A program made the position numbers and the translations under genes. Of a DNA stretch of 64,000 nt, positions 27,774 through 36,438 are shown piece after piece (position 1 is the stretch's first letter; each line of letters opens with the position of its first letter). The notes under the pieces were generated by a model, which saw only the letters and a list, made by a program, of their open reading frames with translations, did no database searches and had not been told where the DNA came from. The DNA is from Bacteroidota bacterium (GTDB taxonomy: Bacteria > Bacteroidota > Bacteroidia > JAHEXY01), in NCBI GenBank assembly GCA_023251875.1, contig JAHEXY010000011.1, positions 1 through 64,000 of the forward strand, read 5' to 3'.

Positions 27774-29441
27774 TTAATTTTGAATAACAACTTTTTTAGT
27801 CAATTGCTGGTAGGTATTTCTTATTGTAATATTGTAAATGCCGTTTTTGTAATGCGATAAATCTATTTTCTGATTTAATTTTTCGCCACTATAAGTGAGT
27901 TTTAATTTTTCTATACTTTGTCCAATAACATTGCTGATTTCCATTTCAAGATCTTGTTTCTTCAATAATTTTATTTGTACTGAAAACTTTCCATTATTGG
28001 GAGAAGGTAAAATGGTAAAGTTAAAGTTTTCATGTGCAAAAGGATTTTTGATACTTGCAGTTGTATCAGCCTTAAATAAGGTTGAATCCACTACAAAGAA
28101 TGCCCATACATCTTTATTGGTATCATTTTTCTTTGCTGAATGATGACCTAAAACATCTCCATCAGACGATGCCGTAAGTCCCCAAACCATATAACCGGTA
28201 TCAAAAATTTGGATGTCGTTTGCCGTTTCTCCCCATGAGCCCCCAAATTGTTTGCTCCAGATAGTATTTCTGTTAGAATCTAATCTCATTAACCAAATAT
28301 CCCCATGACCTAATGTGGATGTAGTACTGTCTATTTTATCTGAACTGTTACCGCTACTACTTGATGATAGAAGTGCTATGTATCCTTTATCCGGCAGAGG
28401 CAAAAAACGCATAGCTGTTTGATAGCCACTATCACCTAAATTTAATGTCCATAGTGTATCTCCATTTGCTTGGTTTATTTTTAATATCCAACCATCGTAC
28501 TGCCCGTGTACATTGTTACAATCTCCTGAGGCGGCAGAATCTTCTCCTGCAACTAAAAAATTGCCATCCCAATCCAATGCTAAACCAAATGCATGTTCCA
28601 TTCCTGCACCACCGTATAATTTTTTCCAAATGGTATTACCCAGTGAATCTACTTTAACTACCATTACATCTCTTTGTCCGTGGTTTTGAGCAGTAAAATC
28701 TGAATCATTACTATAACTGCCGCCATTAAAAGCGTATCCACCATCAAGTGTTTTTATAACAGACCTACATCTATCAGAACCTGACCCACCATAGTTTTTT
28801 ACCCATTGGGTATTGCCATCCTTATCTACGTTCATTAAATAGGTATCGTACGATCCATAGTTTCCGGCAAAAATGTTTGTAGTTGAAGTAGACCAACCGC
28901 AAAGCAAGTAACCAACATCTGTTTGCAACATTGATCTTCCTCCATGTAAGCCTTCCCCATTGTATAATTTTTGATACACCATTTTCCCATTTTCATCTAG
29001 CTTTAACAGCCACCATCCGCTATCAGCAGTTCCAACAATTTGTGAGGTATCAATATCTCCATCTTTCAATGAATGTAATGATCCAAATGCCATTGAGCTT
29101 CCATCTTCTTTGTTTCCTATTGCATACCTGCATTTATCATATTTAGATCCACCATAGCTCACACTATAAACGGTATCTCTATTTTGATCTATTTTTAAAA
29201 TCCACCAATCGTAATCTCCATTATTTTTATGTAAATCATCTTCACTCGATTGGCTTAATCCTCCCATTATGATGCCACTATCCGGTGTTGCCTTTGCAGT
29301 AAAAATATCGTCATCTTCATAGCCTCCATAGCATTGTGACCAAGTAACACATACCGGAGCACTATTTTGGCAAAGTAAATTTTGAGCTAGAATAATTGCT
29401 ATAAACGTTAAAACAATATTTAAAATCAAGAATCGTTTCAT
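27774..29441 (-). CDS. T9SS-exported delta-60-type repeat protein
   Basis: The 555 aa protein has a signal peptide (residues 1-24) and about eight ~50-residue repeats of the form ...DYWWILKIDQNRD / WWLLKLDENGK / DVMVVKVDSLGN, with GG(S/A)..D / DGGYAFNGG turns. This is the blade pattern of beta-propellers found in many secreted Bacteroidota proteins that report 'WILKLD' repeats. The C-terminal ~80 residues form a T9SS type A sorting domain (ILPSPNNGKFSVQI, EISNVIGQSIEKL, YKNGIYNITI, KKVVIQN). Surface location is expected; a ligand is not evident. No promoter was recognised upstream. anmK follows 40 bases downstream on the same strand. Confidence 0.82.
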   Translation of the reverse strand: MKRFLILNIVLTFIAIILAQNLLCQNSAPVCVTWSQCYGGYEDDDIFTAKATPDSGIIMGGLSQSSEDDLHKNNGDYDWWILKIDQNRDTVYSVSYGGSKYDKCRYAIGNKEDGSSMAFGSLHSLKDGDIDTSQIVGTADSGWWLLKLDENGKMVYQKLYNGEGLHGGRSMLQTDVGYLLCGWSTSTTNIFAGNYGSYDTYLMNVDKDGNTQWVKNYGGSGSDRCRSVIKTLDGGYAFNGGSYSNDSDFTAQNHGQRDVMVVKVDSLGNTIWKKLYGGAGMEHAFGLALDWDGNFLVAGEDSAASGDCNNVHGQYDGWILKINQANGDTLWTLNLGDSGYQTAMRFLPLPDKGYIALLSSSSSGNSSDKIDSTTSTLGHGDIWLMRLDSNRNTIWSKQFGGSWGETANDIQIFDTGYMVWGLTASSDGDVLGHHSAKKNDTNKDVWAFFVVDSTLFKADTTASIKNPFAHENFNFTILPSPNNGKFSVQIKLLKKQDLEMEISNVIGQSIEKLKLTYSGEKLNQKIDLSHYKNGIYNITIRNTYQQLTKKVVIQN

Positions 29442-29719
29442 AAGGGAAAAAAATGCTTTTTATTCTAAATAATGGCTACACAATAAAAAAAATTGAATGA
29501 GGGAATATCAAAAATATGAATTATTAAAATGAGATTTGCTTGACATTTTTTCTTCAAAATCATAAAAATGCCCGCCCCCCTAAGTAACAATTTAGGGGAA
29601 TAATCTTAAAAAGAGGCTAAATATTGTTTTGAATTTTAAAATTATCCATTTGCTTGTAGATTTTTAGCTGAAATGGCTTACTTTTGAACTTTGAAACTTT
29701 TAACATTAAACCTAGAAAT
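29442..29719. promoter_or_regulatory. Divergent 278-base region with promoter for the acyl-CoA dehydrogenase
   Basis: The region separates the minus-strand T9SS gene from the plus-strand acyl-CoA dehydrogenase. It holds a CCCCTAA/TTAGGGG inverted repeat (29577-29597) with no T-run. A -7 element TACTTTTG lies at 29679-29686 with TTG 22 bases upstream (29654-29656). That predicts a transcript start near 29692 and puts the true start codon at the ATG 29720. Confidence 0.65.
29679..29686 (+). promoter_or_regulatory. -7 promoter element TACTTTTG for acyl-CoA dehydrogenase
   Basis: Exact match to TAnnTTTG with an upstream TTG at 29654-29656. The apparent in-frame TTG start at 29684 lies inside this element, so translation from there is excluded if the promoter is real. 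Confidence 0.65.
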
Positions 29720-30862
29720 ATGCATTTTCAATTAAGTGAAGAACATTTAATGATACAAAAGGCGGCTCGTGATTTTGCACAAAATGAGTTATTGCCAGGA
29801 GTAATTGATCGTGATGAACATCAAAAATTTCCTAAAGAACAAGTAAAAAGAATGGGTGAATTGGGGTTTTTAGGAATGATGGTAGATCCCAAGTATGGTG
29901 GCGGAGGTCTTGATGCTATTTCGTATGTGTTGGCTATGGAAGAAATTTCTAAGGTTGATTCAAGCTGTTCGGTAATTATGTCAGTAAATAATTCACTTGT
30001 TTGTTGGGGATTAGAACAATATGGAAATGAAGAACAGAAACAAAAATATTTAACCCGTTTAGCAAAAGGCGAAATTATAGGGGCATTTTGTTTATCAGAA
30101 CCCGAAGCAGGATCTGATGCAACTTCTCAACGCACTACGGCTATTGATAAAGGGGATCATTATTTGTTAAATGGTACAAAAAATTGGATTACCAATGGAG
30201 GCTCTGCTTCTGTATACCTTGTGATGGCACAAACTGATGTTGCCAAAGGTCATAAAGGCATTAATTGTTTGATTGTAGAAAAAGGAATGCCGGGTTTTGT
30301 GGTAGGCAATAAAGAAAATAAATTAGGCATTCGCGCAAGCGATACGCATTCTCTAATGTTTACGGATGTAAAAGTTCCCAAAGCTAATAGAATTGGTGAA
30401 GATGGTTTTGGATTTAAATTCGCCATGAAAACATTGAGTGGAGGAAGAATTGGTATTGCATCTCAAGCATTGGGTATTGCTTCAGGAGCATATGAATTAG
30501 CCTTAAAATATTCACAAGAAAGAAAAGCTTTTGGCAAAGAAATTAGCAAGCACCAAGCTATTCAATTTAAATTAGCTGATATGGCCACACAAATTGATGC
30601 AGCGCGTTTATTGTGTTTAAAAGCAGCCTGGTTAAAAGATCAGCATAAAAATTACGACATGGCAAGTTCTATGGCAAAATTATATGCTTCAAAAGTAGCC
30701 ATGGATACTGCAGTAGAGGCTGTTCAAATACATGGAGGTTATGGATATGTGAAAGAATTTCATGTTGAGCGTTTGATGCGTGATGCAAAAATTACTCAGA
30801 TTTATGAAGGAACATCGGAAGTACAAAAAATTGTAATTTCAAGAGGAGTGTTAAATAACTAA
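29720..30862 (+). CDS. Acyl-CoA dehydrogenase (short/medium-chain type)
   Basis: The 380 aa flavoenzyme catalyses the first alpha,beta-dehydrogenation of fatty-acyl-CoA in beta-oxidation. Diagnostic signatures are GAFCLSEPEAGSDA and NGTKNWITNG (flavin and substrate side), LGIRASDTHSLMF, GGRIGIASQALGIA, ALKYSQERKAFGK, QIHGGYGYVKEFHVERLMRD, and catalytic Glu in IYEGTSEVQ. Length and the TSEVQ form fit butyryl/short-chain enzymes; exact chain length is not decided. The start at 29720 was chosen over an upstream in-frame TTG because a TAnnTTTG promoter overlaps that codon and homologues begin near FQLSEEH. The stop codon is followed at once by a C/G-rich repeat and then pdxA after 57 bases. Confidence 0.93.
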   Translation: MHFQLSEEHLMIQKAARDFAQNELLPGVIDRDEHQKFPKEQVKRMGELGFLGMMVDPKYGGGGLDAISYVLAMEEISKVDSSCSVIMSVNNSLVCWGLEQYGNEEQKQKYLTRLAKGEIIGAFCLSEPEAGSDATSQRTTAIDKGDHYLLNGTKNWITNGGSASVYLVMAQTDVAKGHKGINCLIVEKGMPGFVVGNKENKLGIRASDTHSLMFTDVKVPKANRIGEDGFGFKFAMKTLSGGRIGIASQALGIASGAYELALKYSQERKAFGKEISKHQAIQFKLADMATQIDAARLLCLKAAWLKDQHKNYDMASSMAKLYASKVAMDTAVEAVQIHGGYGYVKEFHVERLMRDAKITQIYEGTSEVQKIVISRGVLNN

Positions 30863-30898
30863 GCCCTCACCCCAACCCGCTCCCAAAGGGAGAGGGAG
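30863..30898. repeat. C/G-rich hairpin repeat, copy 8
   Basis: GCCCTCACCCCAACCCGC arm and CTCCC-AAA-GGGAG hairpin directly after the TAA of the acyl-CoA dehydrogenase gene, filling most of the 57-base spacer before pdxA. Confidence 0.88.
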
Positions 30899-30919
30899 AA
30901 CACACAATAAAACTTAAAC

Positions 30920-31948
30920 ATGAATAATAAACAAGATAAAATTGTTCCAAAAGAATTAATAAAAGTAGGTATTTCTCAAGGTGATTTTAATGGTATTGGA
31001 ATTGAAGTAATTCTTAAAACCTTTTCTGATCCAACCATGTTTGAATTGTGTACTCCCGTATTGTATAGTTCAACTCGCGTATTATCCTATCATAAGAAGG
31101 CATTAAACAGTAATGTAAATTATAATGTTGCTCGAGGTACGGATAGCTTGGTAAATAATCAATTAAATGTAATTAATTGTTGGCAAGAAGAAACAAGAAT
31201 TGAATTAGGCACAGCTTCTGAAGATGCCGGTAAATATGCCTTTAAATCTATTGAAGCCGCTGTTAAAGATTTGCAAGAAGGAAAAATTGATGTATTGGTT
31301 ACAGCTCCTATTTCAAAACATTCCATTAAGCAAGAAGGGTTTAAATTTCCGGGCCATACAGAATATTTTGCAGAAAAATTTAAATCAGAAGATGTATTGA
31401 TGCTTATGGTTAACGATACGCTTCGTATTGGTACGGTTACCGGACATATTGCATTGAGTCAAGTTGCCTCTAAATTAAATACAGCTTCCATTTTTTCTAA
31501 AATTACTGTATTACATAAATCTTTATTAAAAGATTTTGGAAAATCAAAACCTAGGATTGCTGTGCTTGGATTAAATCCACATGCAGGAGAAAATGGCACT
31601 ATGGGTACTGAAGAAAAGGAAATTATTACACCAGCTATTCAGCAAGCAACAGAAAAGGGTATGATGGTTTTTGGTCCATATCCTGCTGATGGTTTTTTTG
31701 GAACAGCTCAGTATACAAAGTTTGATGCCATCTTAGCCATGTATCATGATCAAGGTTTAATACCGTTTAAAACATTGGCTTTTGAAAGTGGGGTAAATTA
31801 TACTGCAGGTTTATCAGTTATTAGAACTTCGCCTGACCATGGCACAGCCTATGATATTGCCGGAAAAAATGTAGCGTCAGAAAATTCATTTCGTTCGGCT
31901 GTTTTTATGGCAATGGATATTTTTAAGAATAGAAAAAGATCTAAATAA
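30920..31948 (+). CDS. pdxA: 4-hydroxythreonine-4-phosphate dehydrogenase
   Basis: The 342 aa enzyme oxidises and decarboxylates 4-phosphohydroxy-L-threonine in the DXP-dependent pyridoxal phosphate pathway. Family motifs are in order: GISQGDFNGIGIEV (N-terminus), VTAPISKHSI, FKFPGHTEYFA (metal-binding His), TGHIALSQV, LGLNPHAGENGTMG, and MYHDQGLIPFKTL (second metal His) followed by RTSPDHGTAYDIAG (third His). Length is normal. No neighbour belongs to the same pathway. It follows the acyl-CoA dehydrogenase gene across a repeat-filled spacer and may be read from the same promoter. Confidence 0.95.
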   Translation: MNNKQDKIVPKELIKVGISQGDFNGIGIEVILKTFSDPTMFELCTPVLYSSTRVLSYHKKALNSNVNYNVARGTDSLVNNQLNVINCWQEETRIELGTASEDAGKYAFKSIEAAVKDLQEGKIDVLVTAPISKHSIKQEGFKFPGHTEYFAEKFKSEDVLMLMVNDTLRIGTVTGHIALSQVASKLNTASIFSKITVLHKSLLKDFGKSKPRIAVLGLNPHAGENGTMGTEEKEIITPAIQQATEKGMMVFGPYPADGFFGTAQYTKFDAILAMYHDQGLIPFKTLAFESGVNYTAGLSVIRTSPDHGTAYDIAGKNVASENSFRSAVFMAMDIFKNRKRSK

Positions 31949-32256
31949 TTTCAAATTTTTTAACCACATAGATACATAGATTAATATTATTTGATAGATT
32001 TCCATAGAATGAGCAATAGTAGAAGCAGTGGTATACATAGAAAATAAATTTTAAAACAGAGAGTAGAAAAGAAGCGTAGCTTCTAATCTATATGAACCTA
32101 TTGAAACCTAAAAAATATTTTGGAGCTACAATTGTTTCAATAATTTTAGATAAAAATATTTAGATATTAGTTGTTACGGAAAAATAAAATAATGAAACCC
32201 TATGTTTCTATGTGGTTACAATAGAATCTAATGGTGTTGAAAACTACAATTCTAAA
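31949..32256. mobile_element. MITE-like element with ~20-bp terminal inverted repeats
   Basis: The 308-base spacer holds a 258-bp element at 31961-32218. Its ends are TAACCACATAGATACATAGA and, in reverse complement, TAACCACATAGAAACATAGG (18 of 20 identical). It has no coding capacity. Inside is a perfect 13-nt hairpin GAAGC-GTA-GCTTC (32071-32083) of the same form as those after fabD. It looks like a non-autonomous inverted-repeat element. The apparent GTG start at 32212 of the next reading frame lies inside the right terminal repeat. Confidence 0.75.
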
Positions 32257-33567
32257 ATGCTGTTTGTATATTCTCCAAAAATAACACCACGCCTTAAATA
32301 TATCTTTGATCATATTTTTGATGTTGTTCTTGGCATTACCCTTCAATATACAAGCTCAAAAGAAGAGTATATAAATTGTACTACTGAAAAAATTAATTAT
32401 TCAACTGAAAAAATTTTACCACAAGAATTATTTTTTGAATCTACTCCATTGCTTTTTGAAAAAGGATTAAATTCAATTGAAATTGAAATAACAAAATGGG
32501 AAAATAATATTGCTTTTTTTCCTACCAGTAATCAATCTGCTATCCCCTTTGATTTTTTTGCAGCATCTTTTTATTTGATTAGCAGGTATGAAGAGTACTT
32601 ACCACATAAAAGAGATATTTTTGATCGCTATGAAGCTGCTGAGAGTTTAGCCTATCAACACAATTTTTTACATAAACCGGTTGTAGATTATTGGATACAA
32701 AAAATTAAAGAAATTACGCTTCAGCATTTTCCTGAAATTAATTTCAAAGCTAGAAAGTATTCGTTTATTTCTTCCATAGATATTGATCATGCTTATTCTT
32801 ATTTGGGAAAAGGTATTACAAGAAATGCAGCTGGTTTTTTCAAGTCATTATTAGAATTAAATTCACATGATATACGAGAACGTTTTAAAGTATTATCAGG
32901 AATTGAAAAAGATCCCTATGATACTTTTGATAAACAGTTAGAAATCCAGCATAAATACAATCTTTCTTTAATTTATTTTTTCTTGGTGGGAGATTATGAT
33001 TTGCATGATAAAAATATTTCCATTCACAACAGGCGTTTTCAAAGTTTAATTAAATCAATGGCCGATAATGCTTTAGTTGGTATACATCCTTCTTTTGCAT
33101 CTAATAAAAATCCGGAAAAAATAAAAATAGAATTACAACGCCTATCTCATTTATTGCATAGAGAAATTCATATTAGTAGACAGCATTTTCTGAAACTAAA
33201 ATTTCCTGATACTTATAGAAATTTAATTGAATACGAGATAAGAGAAGATTACAGTATGGGTTATGCATCAGATATAGGTTTTAGAGCAGGCACCTCTAAT
33301 TCTTTTTATTTTTATGATTTAGAAAAGGAGATGGAAACAAGTCTTAAGGTTCACCCTTTTGCAGTGATGGATGCAACGCTGAAATATTATATGAGAGTTC
33401 AGCCTAGTAAAGTAATGGAAATAGTACGGCCAATTATTAATGAAATTAAAAATACAAATGGAACTTTTATTTTATTATGGCATAATGAAGCTTTTAGCGG
33501 ACAAAAACATTGGAAAGGCTGGGAGAACTTATATGAAGATGTTGTAAAAGAAGCGGTAAGTAATTGA
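32257..33567 (+). CDS. Polysaccharide-deacetylase-like protein (DUF7033 type)
   Basis: The 436 aa protein fits the Bacteroidota family of polysaccharide-deacetylase-like (NodB-fold) proteins with an N-terminal DUF7033 region. Visible landmarks are ITPRLKYIFDHIFD, PFDFFAASFYLISRYEEY (N-terminal region), SSIDIDHAYSYLGKG (the DxD-type metal-site strand), VGIHPSFASN (histidine strand), ISRQHFLKLKFPDTYRNL, and DIGFRAGTSNSFYFYDLE, ending with LLWHNEAFSG. These fit a metal-dependent deacetylase on a cell-surface glycan, but the substrate is unknown. Start moved to the ATG at 32257 because the upstream GTG lies in a mobile-element terminal repeat. Downstream, after repeat sequences, comes an acetyltransferase gene. 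Confidence 0.72.
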   Translation: MLFVYSPKITPRLKYIFDHIFDVVLGITLQYTSSKEEYINCTTEKINYSTEKILPQELFFESTPLLFEKGLNSIEIEITKWENNIAFFPTSNQSAIPFDFFAASFYLISRYEEYLPHKRDIFDRYEAAESLAYQHNFLHKPVVDYWIQKIKEITLQHFPEINFKARKYSFISSIDIDHAYSYLGKGITRNAAGFFKSLLELNSHDIRERFKVLSGIEKDPYDTFDKQLEIQHKYNLSLIYFFLVGDYDLHDKNISIHNRRFQSLIKSMADNALVGIHPSFASNKNPEKIKIELQRLSHLLHREIHISRQHFLKLKFPDTYRNLIEYEIREDYSMGYASDIGFRAGTSNSFYFYDLEKEMETSLKVHPFAVMDATLKYYMRVQPSKVMEIVRPIINEIKNTNGTFILLWHNEAFSGQKHWKGWENLYEDVVKEAVSN

Positions 33568-33708
33568 TGAGATGATTAGCTAATTAGCTAATAGGATGAT
33601 TGCTTAATGGAAAAGAATTTATTCAATTTAGAAATAATTCCAAGCTCCCCCTCTCCCTTGGGAGAGGGTTGGGGTGAGGGCAAAAATATTGAAATACCTT
33701 TTTTGTAA
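33568..33708. repeat. Repeat-filled spacer (AGCTAATTAGCTAAT and C/G-rich copy 9)
   Basis: The spacer has GATGATTAGCTAATTAGCTA (self-complementary core, 33570-33600) followed by C/G-rich hairpin copy 9 at 33644-33681 (CCCTCTCCC-TTG-GGAGAGGG with G-rich arm TTGGGGTGAGGG). Confidence 0.8.
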
Positions 33709-34623
33709 ATGCCATTATATCTTCAACATCATGAAATTGACAAACAAAAATGGGATGCCTGTATTGAACAGGCATACAATGGAACTATTTATCCTTATTC
33801 GTGGTATTTAGATATTGTTTCTCCCTATTGGGATGGCTTAATTGATGGTGATTATGACAAAGTAATGCCCTTGCCTTTCAAAAAAAAATATGGAATCCCT
33901 TATTTATATCCTCCCTTATTTACGCAACAATTAGGGGTGTTTTCTCGAGAACAACTTTCTGATACATCTGTGTCGGATTTTATATTAGCCATTCCTGCCA
34001 AATTTAAATTCATAGAGGCAAACATCAATGCTGCCAATAATTTTGTAGATGAAAATTATGAAATTATTAAACGTGTAAATTACGAACTGAACTTAAGTCA
34101 AACACATGAGCAAATTATAAAAAACTATAATGGAGATACCAAAAGAAATATAAAATTAGCCATTAAGAATGGGGTCAAAATAATACCCGATGCATCGGTT
34201 AAGGAAATTATCAAAATATTTTCAAGCAATAGAGGCAAAGATATTGGCAACATCAAACGTTTAGATTATGTAACATTAGAATCTCTAATTCATTTTCTTC
34301 AACAAAAAAATCAGGTAGTGGTATTAGGCGCATTTACTAAAGAAGGAAGTTTGTGTGCAGGAGCATTTTTTATTCATAGTCACAACCGTTATATCTTTAT
34401 ATTTTCAGGAACAAATGATGAAGCAAAAAAAACTGGAGCTATACGTTTGTTAATTGATAGGTTCATTGCAGAACATTGTAATCAAAACCTTATTCTTGAT
34501 TTTGAAGGATCTGTAATACCCGGTTTAGCTCATTTTTACCAAGGTTTTGGTTCAAAAGAATCAGTATATTTGCGAATCAAAAAAAATAGCTTGCCTTCAA
34601 TTATTAAGTGGTTTAAAAAATAA
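33709..34623 (+). CDS. FemAB-like GNAT acetyltransferase
   Basis: The 304 aa protein has the two-lobed GNAT (BioF2/FemAB-like) layout. The N-terminal lobe contains YPYSWYLDIVSPYWDGLI and KKKYGIPYLYPPLFTQQLG. The C-terminal lobe contains NGDTKRNIKLAIKNG, a phosphate-binding-type segment, then VVVLGAFTKEGSLCAGAFF, RYIFIFSGTNDEAKKTGA and FEGSVIPGLAHFYQGFGS. Such proteins transfer acyl or aminoacyl groups to cell-envelope precursors; the substrate here cannot be read from the sequence. It lies 13 bases upstream of upp on the same strand. Position next to a deacetylase-like gene fits envelope glycan modification, which is inference. Confidence 0.75.
   Translation: MPLYLQHHEIDKQKWDACIEQAYNGTIYPYSWYLDIVSPYWDGLIDGDYDKVMPLPFKKKYGIPYLYPPLFTQQLGVFSREQLSDTSVSDFILAIPAKFKFIEANINAANNFVDENYEIIKRVNYELNLSQTHEQIIKNYNGDTKRNIKLAIKNGVKIIPDASVKEIIKIFSSNRGKDIGNIKRLDYVTLESLIHFLQQKNQVVVLGAFTKEGSLCAGAFFIHSHNRYIFIFSGTNDEAKKTGAIRLLIDRFIAEHCNQNLILDFEGSVIPGLAHFYQGFGSKESVYLRIKKNSLPSIIKWFKK
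34565..34572 (+). promoter_or_regulatory. Candidate -7 promoter element TATATTTG for upp
   Basis: Exact TAnnTTTG match inside the 3' end of the acetyltransferase gene, ~65 bases before the upp ATG. A TTTG lies at 34546-34549, but the 15-base spacing is short, so this is a weak call. Confidence 0.3.
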
Positions 34624-34636
34624 TTTATTATATCCT

Positions 34637-35287
34637 ATGACCGTTCATATTCTCAACCAACAAACTTCTATCATTAATCAATTCTTATCAGAAATAAGAG
34701 ATGTTGTTATTCAAAAAGACAGTATGCGCTTTAGAAAAAACATGGAACGCATAGGAGAAATTATGGCTTGTGAAATTAGTAAACAGCTTGATTGGAAAGA
34801 AAAAGATGTTACCACGCCTTTAGGTATTGCTAAGGTTCCTGTATTGGCTAGCCAACCCGTATTGGCAACCATTTTAAGAGCCGGACTTCCGCTTCATCAA
34901 GGTCTTTTTAATTATTTTGATAAAGCCGAAAATGCATTTATTTCTGCTTACCGCAAACATGCTACCGATGGTTCATTTGATATCCATATTGAATATTTAT
35001 CGAGCCCATCGCTTAATAATAAAACAGTACTTCTTTCAGATCCCATGCTTGCCAGTGGAGCTTCAATGGTATTGGGTTATCAGGCATTGTTAAAAAAAGG
35101 CAATCCCAAACATGTACATATTGTCTCTGTTTTAGGCAGTGCCGAAGGAGTAGAATATGTAAAAAACAATCTTCCATCAAATACTACATTATGGATTGCC
35201 GCAGTTGATGCTGAATTGAATTCTCATAAATACATTGTACCTGGTTTAGGCGATGCCGGTGATTTGGCATTTGGGGAGAAAGAATGA
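34637..35287 (+). CDS. upp: Uracil phosphoribosyltransferase
   Basis: The 216 aa enzyme makes UMP from uracil and PRPP in pyrimidine salvage. Diagnostic parts are RFRKNMERIGEIMA near the N-terminus, VLATILRAGLPLHQG, VLLSDPMLASGASMVLGYQALL (the PRPP-binding loop, normally DPMLATG), and the C-terminal uracil-binding GLGDAGDLAFG. Start moved from an upstream in-frame ATG at 34547, which would overlap the acetyltransferase gene by 77 bases, to the ATG at 34637 because homologues begin near TVHILNQQ. The DoxX-like gene follows 19 bases later and the four genes after it are tightly packed, so upp may lead that transcript. Confidence 0.95.
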   Translation: MTVHILNQQTSIINQFLSEIRDVVIQKDSMRFRKNMERIGEIMACEISKQLDWKEKDVTTPLGIAKVPVLASQPVLATILRAGLPLHQGLFNYFDKAENAFISAYRKHATDGSFDIHIEYLSSPSLNNKTVLLSDPMLASGASMVLGYQALLKKGNPKHVHIVSVLGSAEGVEYVKNNLPSNTTLWIAAVDAELNSHKYIVPGLGDAGDLAFGEKE

Positions 35288-35306
35288 TAAACAAATTTGC
35301 AAAATA

Positions 35307-35696
35307 ATGTCAGCTGAAAAAATCCATAAAATACTTACTTATTGCATATCAATAGTTTGGATTGTAAATGGATTTTTCTGTAAAGTGCTTAATCTTGTTC
35401 CAAGACACGAACAAATAGTAGCAAGAATTTTAGGTAATGATTATTCAAGGCCATTAACGTTTTTAATTGGACTTTCTGAAATTGGAATGGCTATTTGGAT
35501 TTTAAGTGGTATCAAAACACGCTTGAATACCATTGCTCAAATTGTAATTGTGGCTGTAATGAACACGCTCGAATTTATTCTTGTACCTGACTTATTACTT
35601 TGGGGTAAATGGAATTCATTTTTTGCTTTTCTTTTTATTCTTGCTGTTTACTACAATGAATTTTATTTGAACAAGAAATTAGTTCAAAAAACATAG
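35307..35696 (+). CDS. DoxX-like small membrane protein
   Basis: The 129 aa protein has four hydrophobic segments (about 9-29, 47-64, 73-93, 98-118). The pattern GFFCKVLNLVPRHEQIVARI ... LTFLIGLSEIGMAIWILSG fits the DoxX-like group. Members are poorly characterised. Start placed at ATG 35307 since the upstream in-frame ATG overlaps upp and gives an uncharacteristic N-terminus. One base separates its stop from the next gene's start. It begins a four-gene unit with DUF2071, a membrane methyltransferase and a four-helix membrane protein. Confidence 0.75.
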   Translation: MSAEKIHKILTYCISIVWIVNGFFCKVLNLVPRHEQIVARILGNDYSRPLTFLIGLSEIGMAIWILSGIKTRLNTIAQIVIVAVMNTLEFILVPDLLLWGKWNSFFAFLFILAVYYNEFYLNKKLVQKT

Positions 35697-35697
35697 T

Positions 35698-36438
35698 ATG
35701 CTTTCATTTCTTAAAAATCACCCCTTTGCTGTTGAAGCATTTTTTGAAAGCTCGCTAGTTTTAACATTTGCCATTCCCAAAGAACAACTACAGCATCTCA
35801 TTCCTGAATGTTTGACTTTAGATACATTTAATGATAAATGGGCATTTATTGCAATTGCAATGGTGCAAACAAAAGGTCTTAGACCAAAAGGTTTTCCCAA
35901 ATTTATGGGTAATGATTTTTTCTTAATCGGATACCGAATATTTGTAAGATATACCAATACTGCCGGAAAAAATTTAAGAGGATTGTACATTCTTAAATCA
36001 GAGACCAACAAAAAGAAAATGGAATTGCTAGGTAATATTTTTACCCATTACAGTTATACAACAACAGATATAATACAAACTGAAGTAGGGAATACAAAAG
36101 AAATAAAATCTGTTCAATCAAATTTTAATCTCAAAATTGATAATGCTGAAAGAGAAGTTTTATTGCCCAAGAACTCTCCATTTGCCGATTGGAAAGAAGC
36201 AAGAAGATTTGCTGGTCCTTTACCTTTTACATTTACCTATGATTCTTTTACAAAAAGAGTTTTAATTATCGAAGGTGTTCGCCAAAATTGGATACCTAAA
36301 CCAGTAAAAGTAGTGGATTATAGTTTTTCATTTTTAAGTTTACTAAATATTGAAAATGCTGTTTTAGCAAATGCATTTATTATTAATAATATTCCATATT
36401 ATTGGAAAAAAGGTAAAATAGAAATCTGGGAAAAATGA
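35698..36438 (+). CDS. DUF2071 (YqjF-like) protein
   Basis: The 246 aa protein begins HPFAVEAFFESSLVLTFAIP, followed by LIPECLTLDTFNDKWAFIAIAMVQTKGLRPKG and NDFFLIGYRIFVRY, the sequence pattern of DUF2071/YqjF proteins, which have an acetoacetate-decarboxylase-like fold. There is no signal peptide. Its catalytic role is unknown. It is translationally coupled: its ATG follows the DoxX-like stop by one base, and the next gene's ATG overlaps its TGA (ATGA). Confidence 0.78.
   Translation: MLSFLKNHPFAVEAFFESSLVLTFAIPKEQLQHLIPECLTLDTFNDKWAFIAIAMVQTKGLRPKGFPKFMGNDFFLIGYRIFVRYTNTAGKNLRGLYILKSETNKKKMELLGNIFTHYSYTTTDIIQTEVGNTKEIKSVQSNFNLKIDNAEREVLLPKNSPFADWKEARRFAGPLPFTFTYDSFTKRVLIIEGVRQNWIPKPVKVVDYSFSFLSLLNIENAVLANAFIINNIPYYWKKGKIEIWEK

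Noticed and set aside
29684-29719. Upstream TTG start for the acyl-CoA dehydrogenase
   Set aside because: It lies inside a TAnnTTTG promoter element; homologues begin at the ATG 29720.
32212-32256. GTG start and 15 extra residues for the deacetylase-like gene
   Set aside because: The codon lies in the right terminal repeat of a MITE-like element; ATG at 32257 gives a normal N-terminus.
34547-34636. Upstream ATG for upp
   Set aside because: It overlaps the acetyltransferase gene by 77 bases and adds a foreign N-terminus absent from the family.
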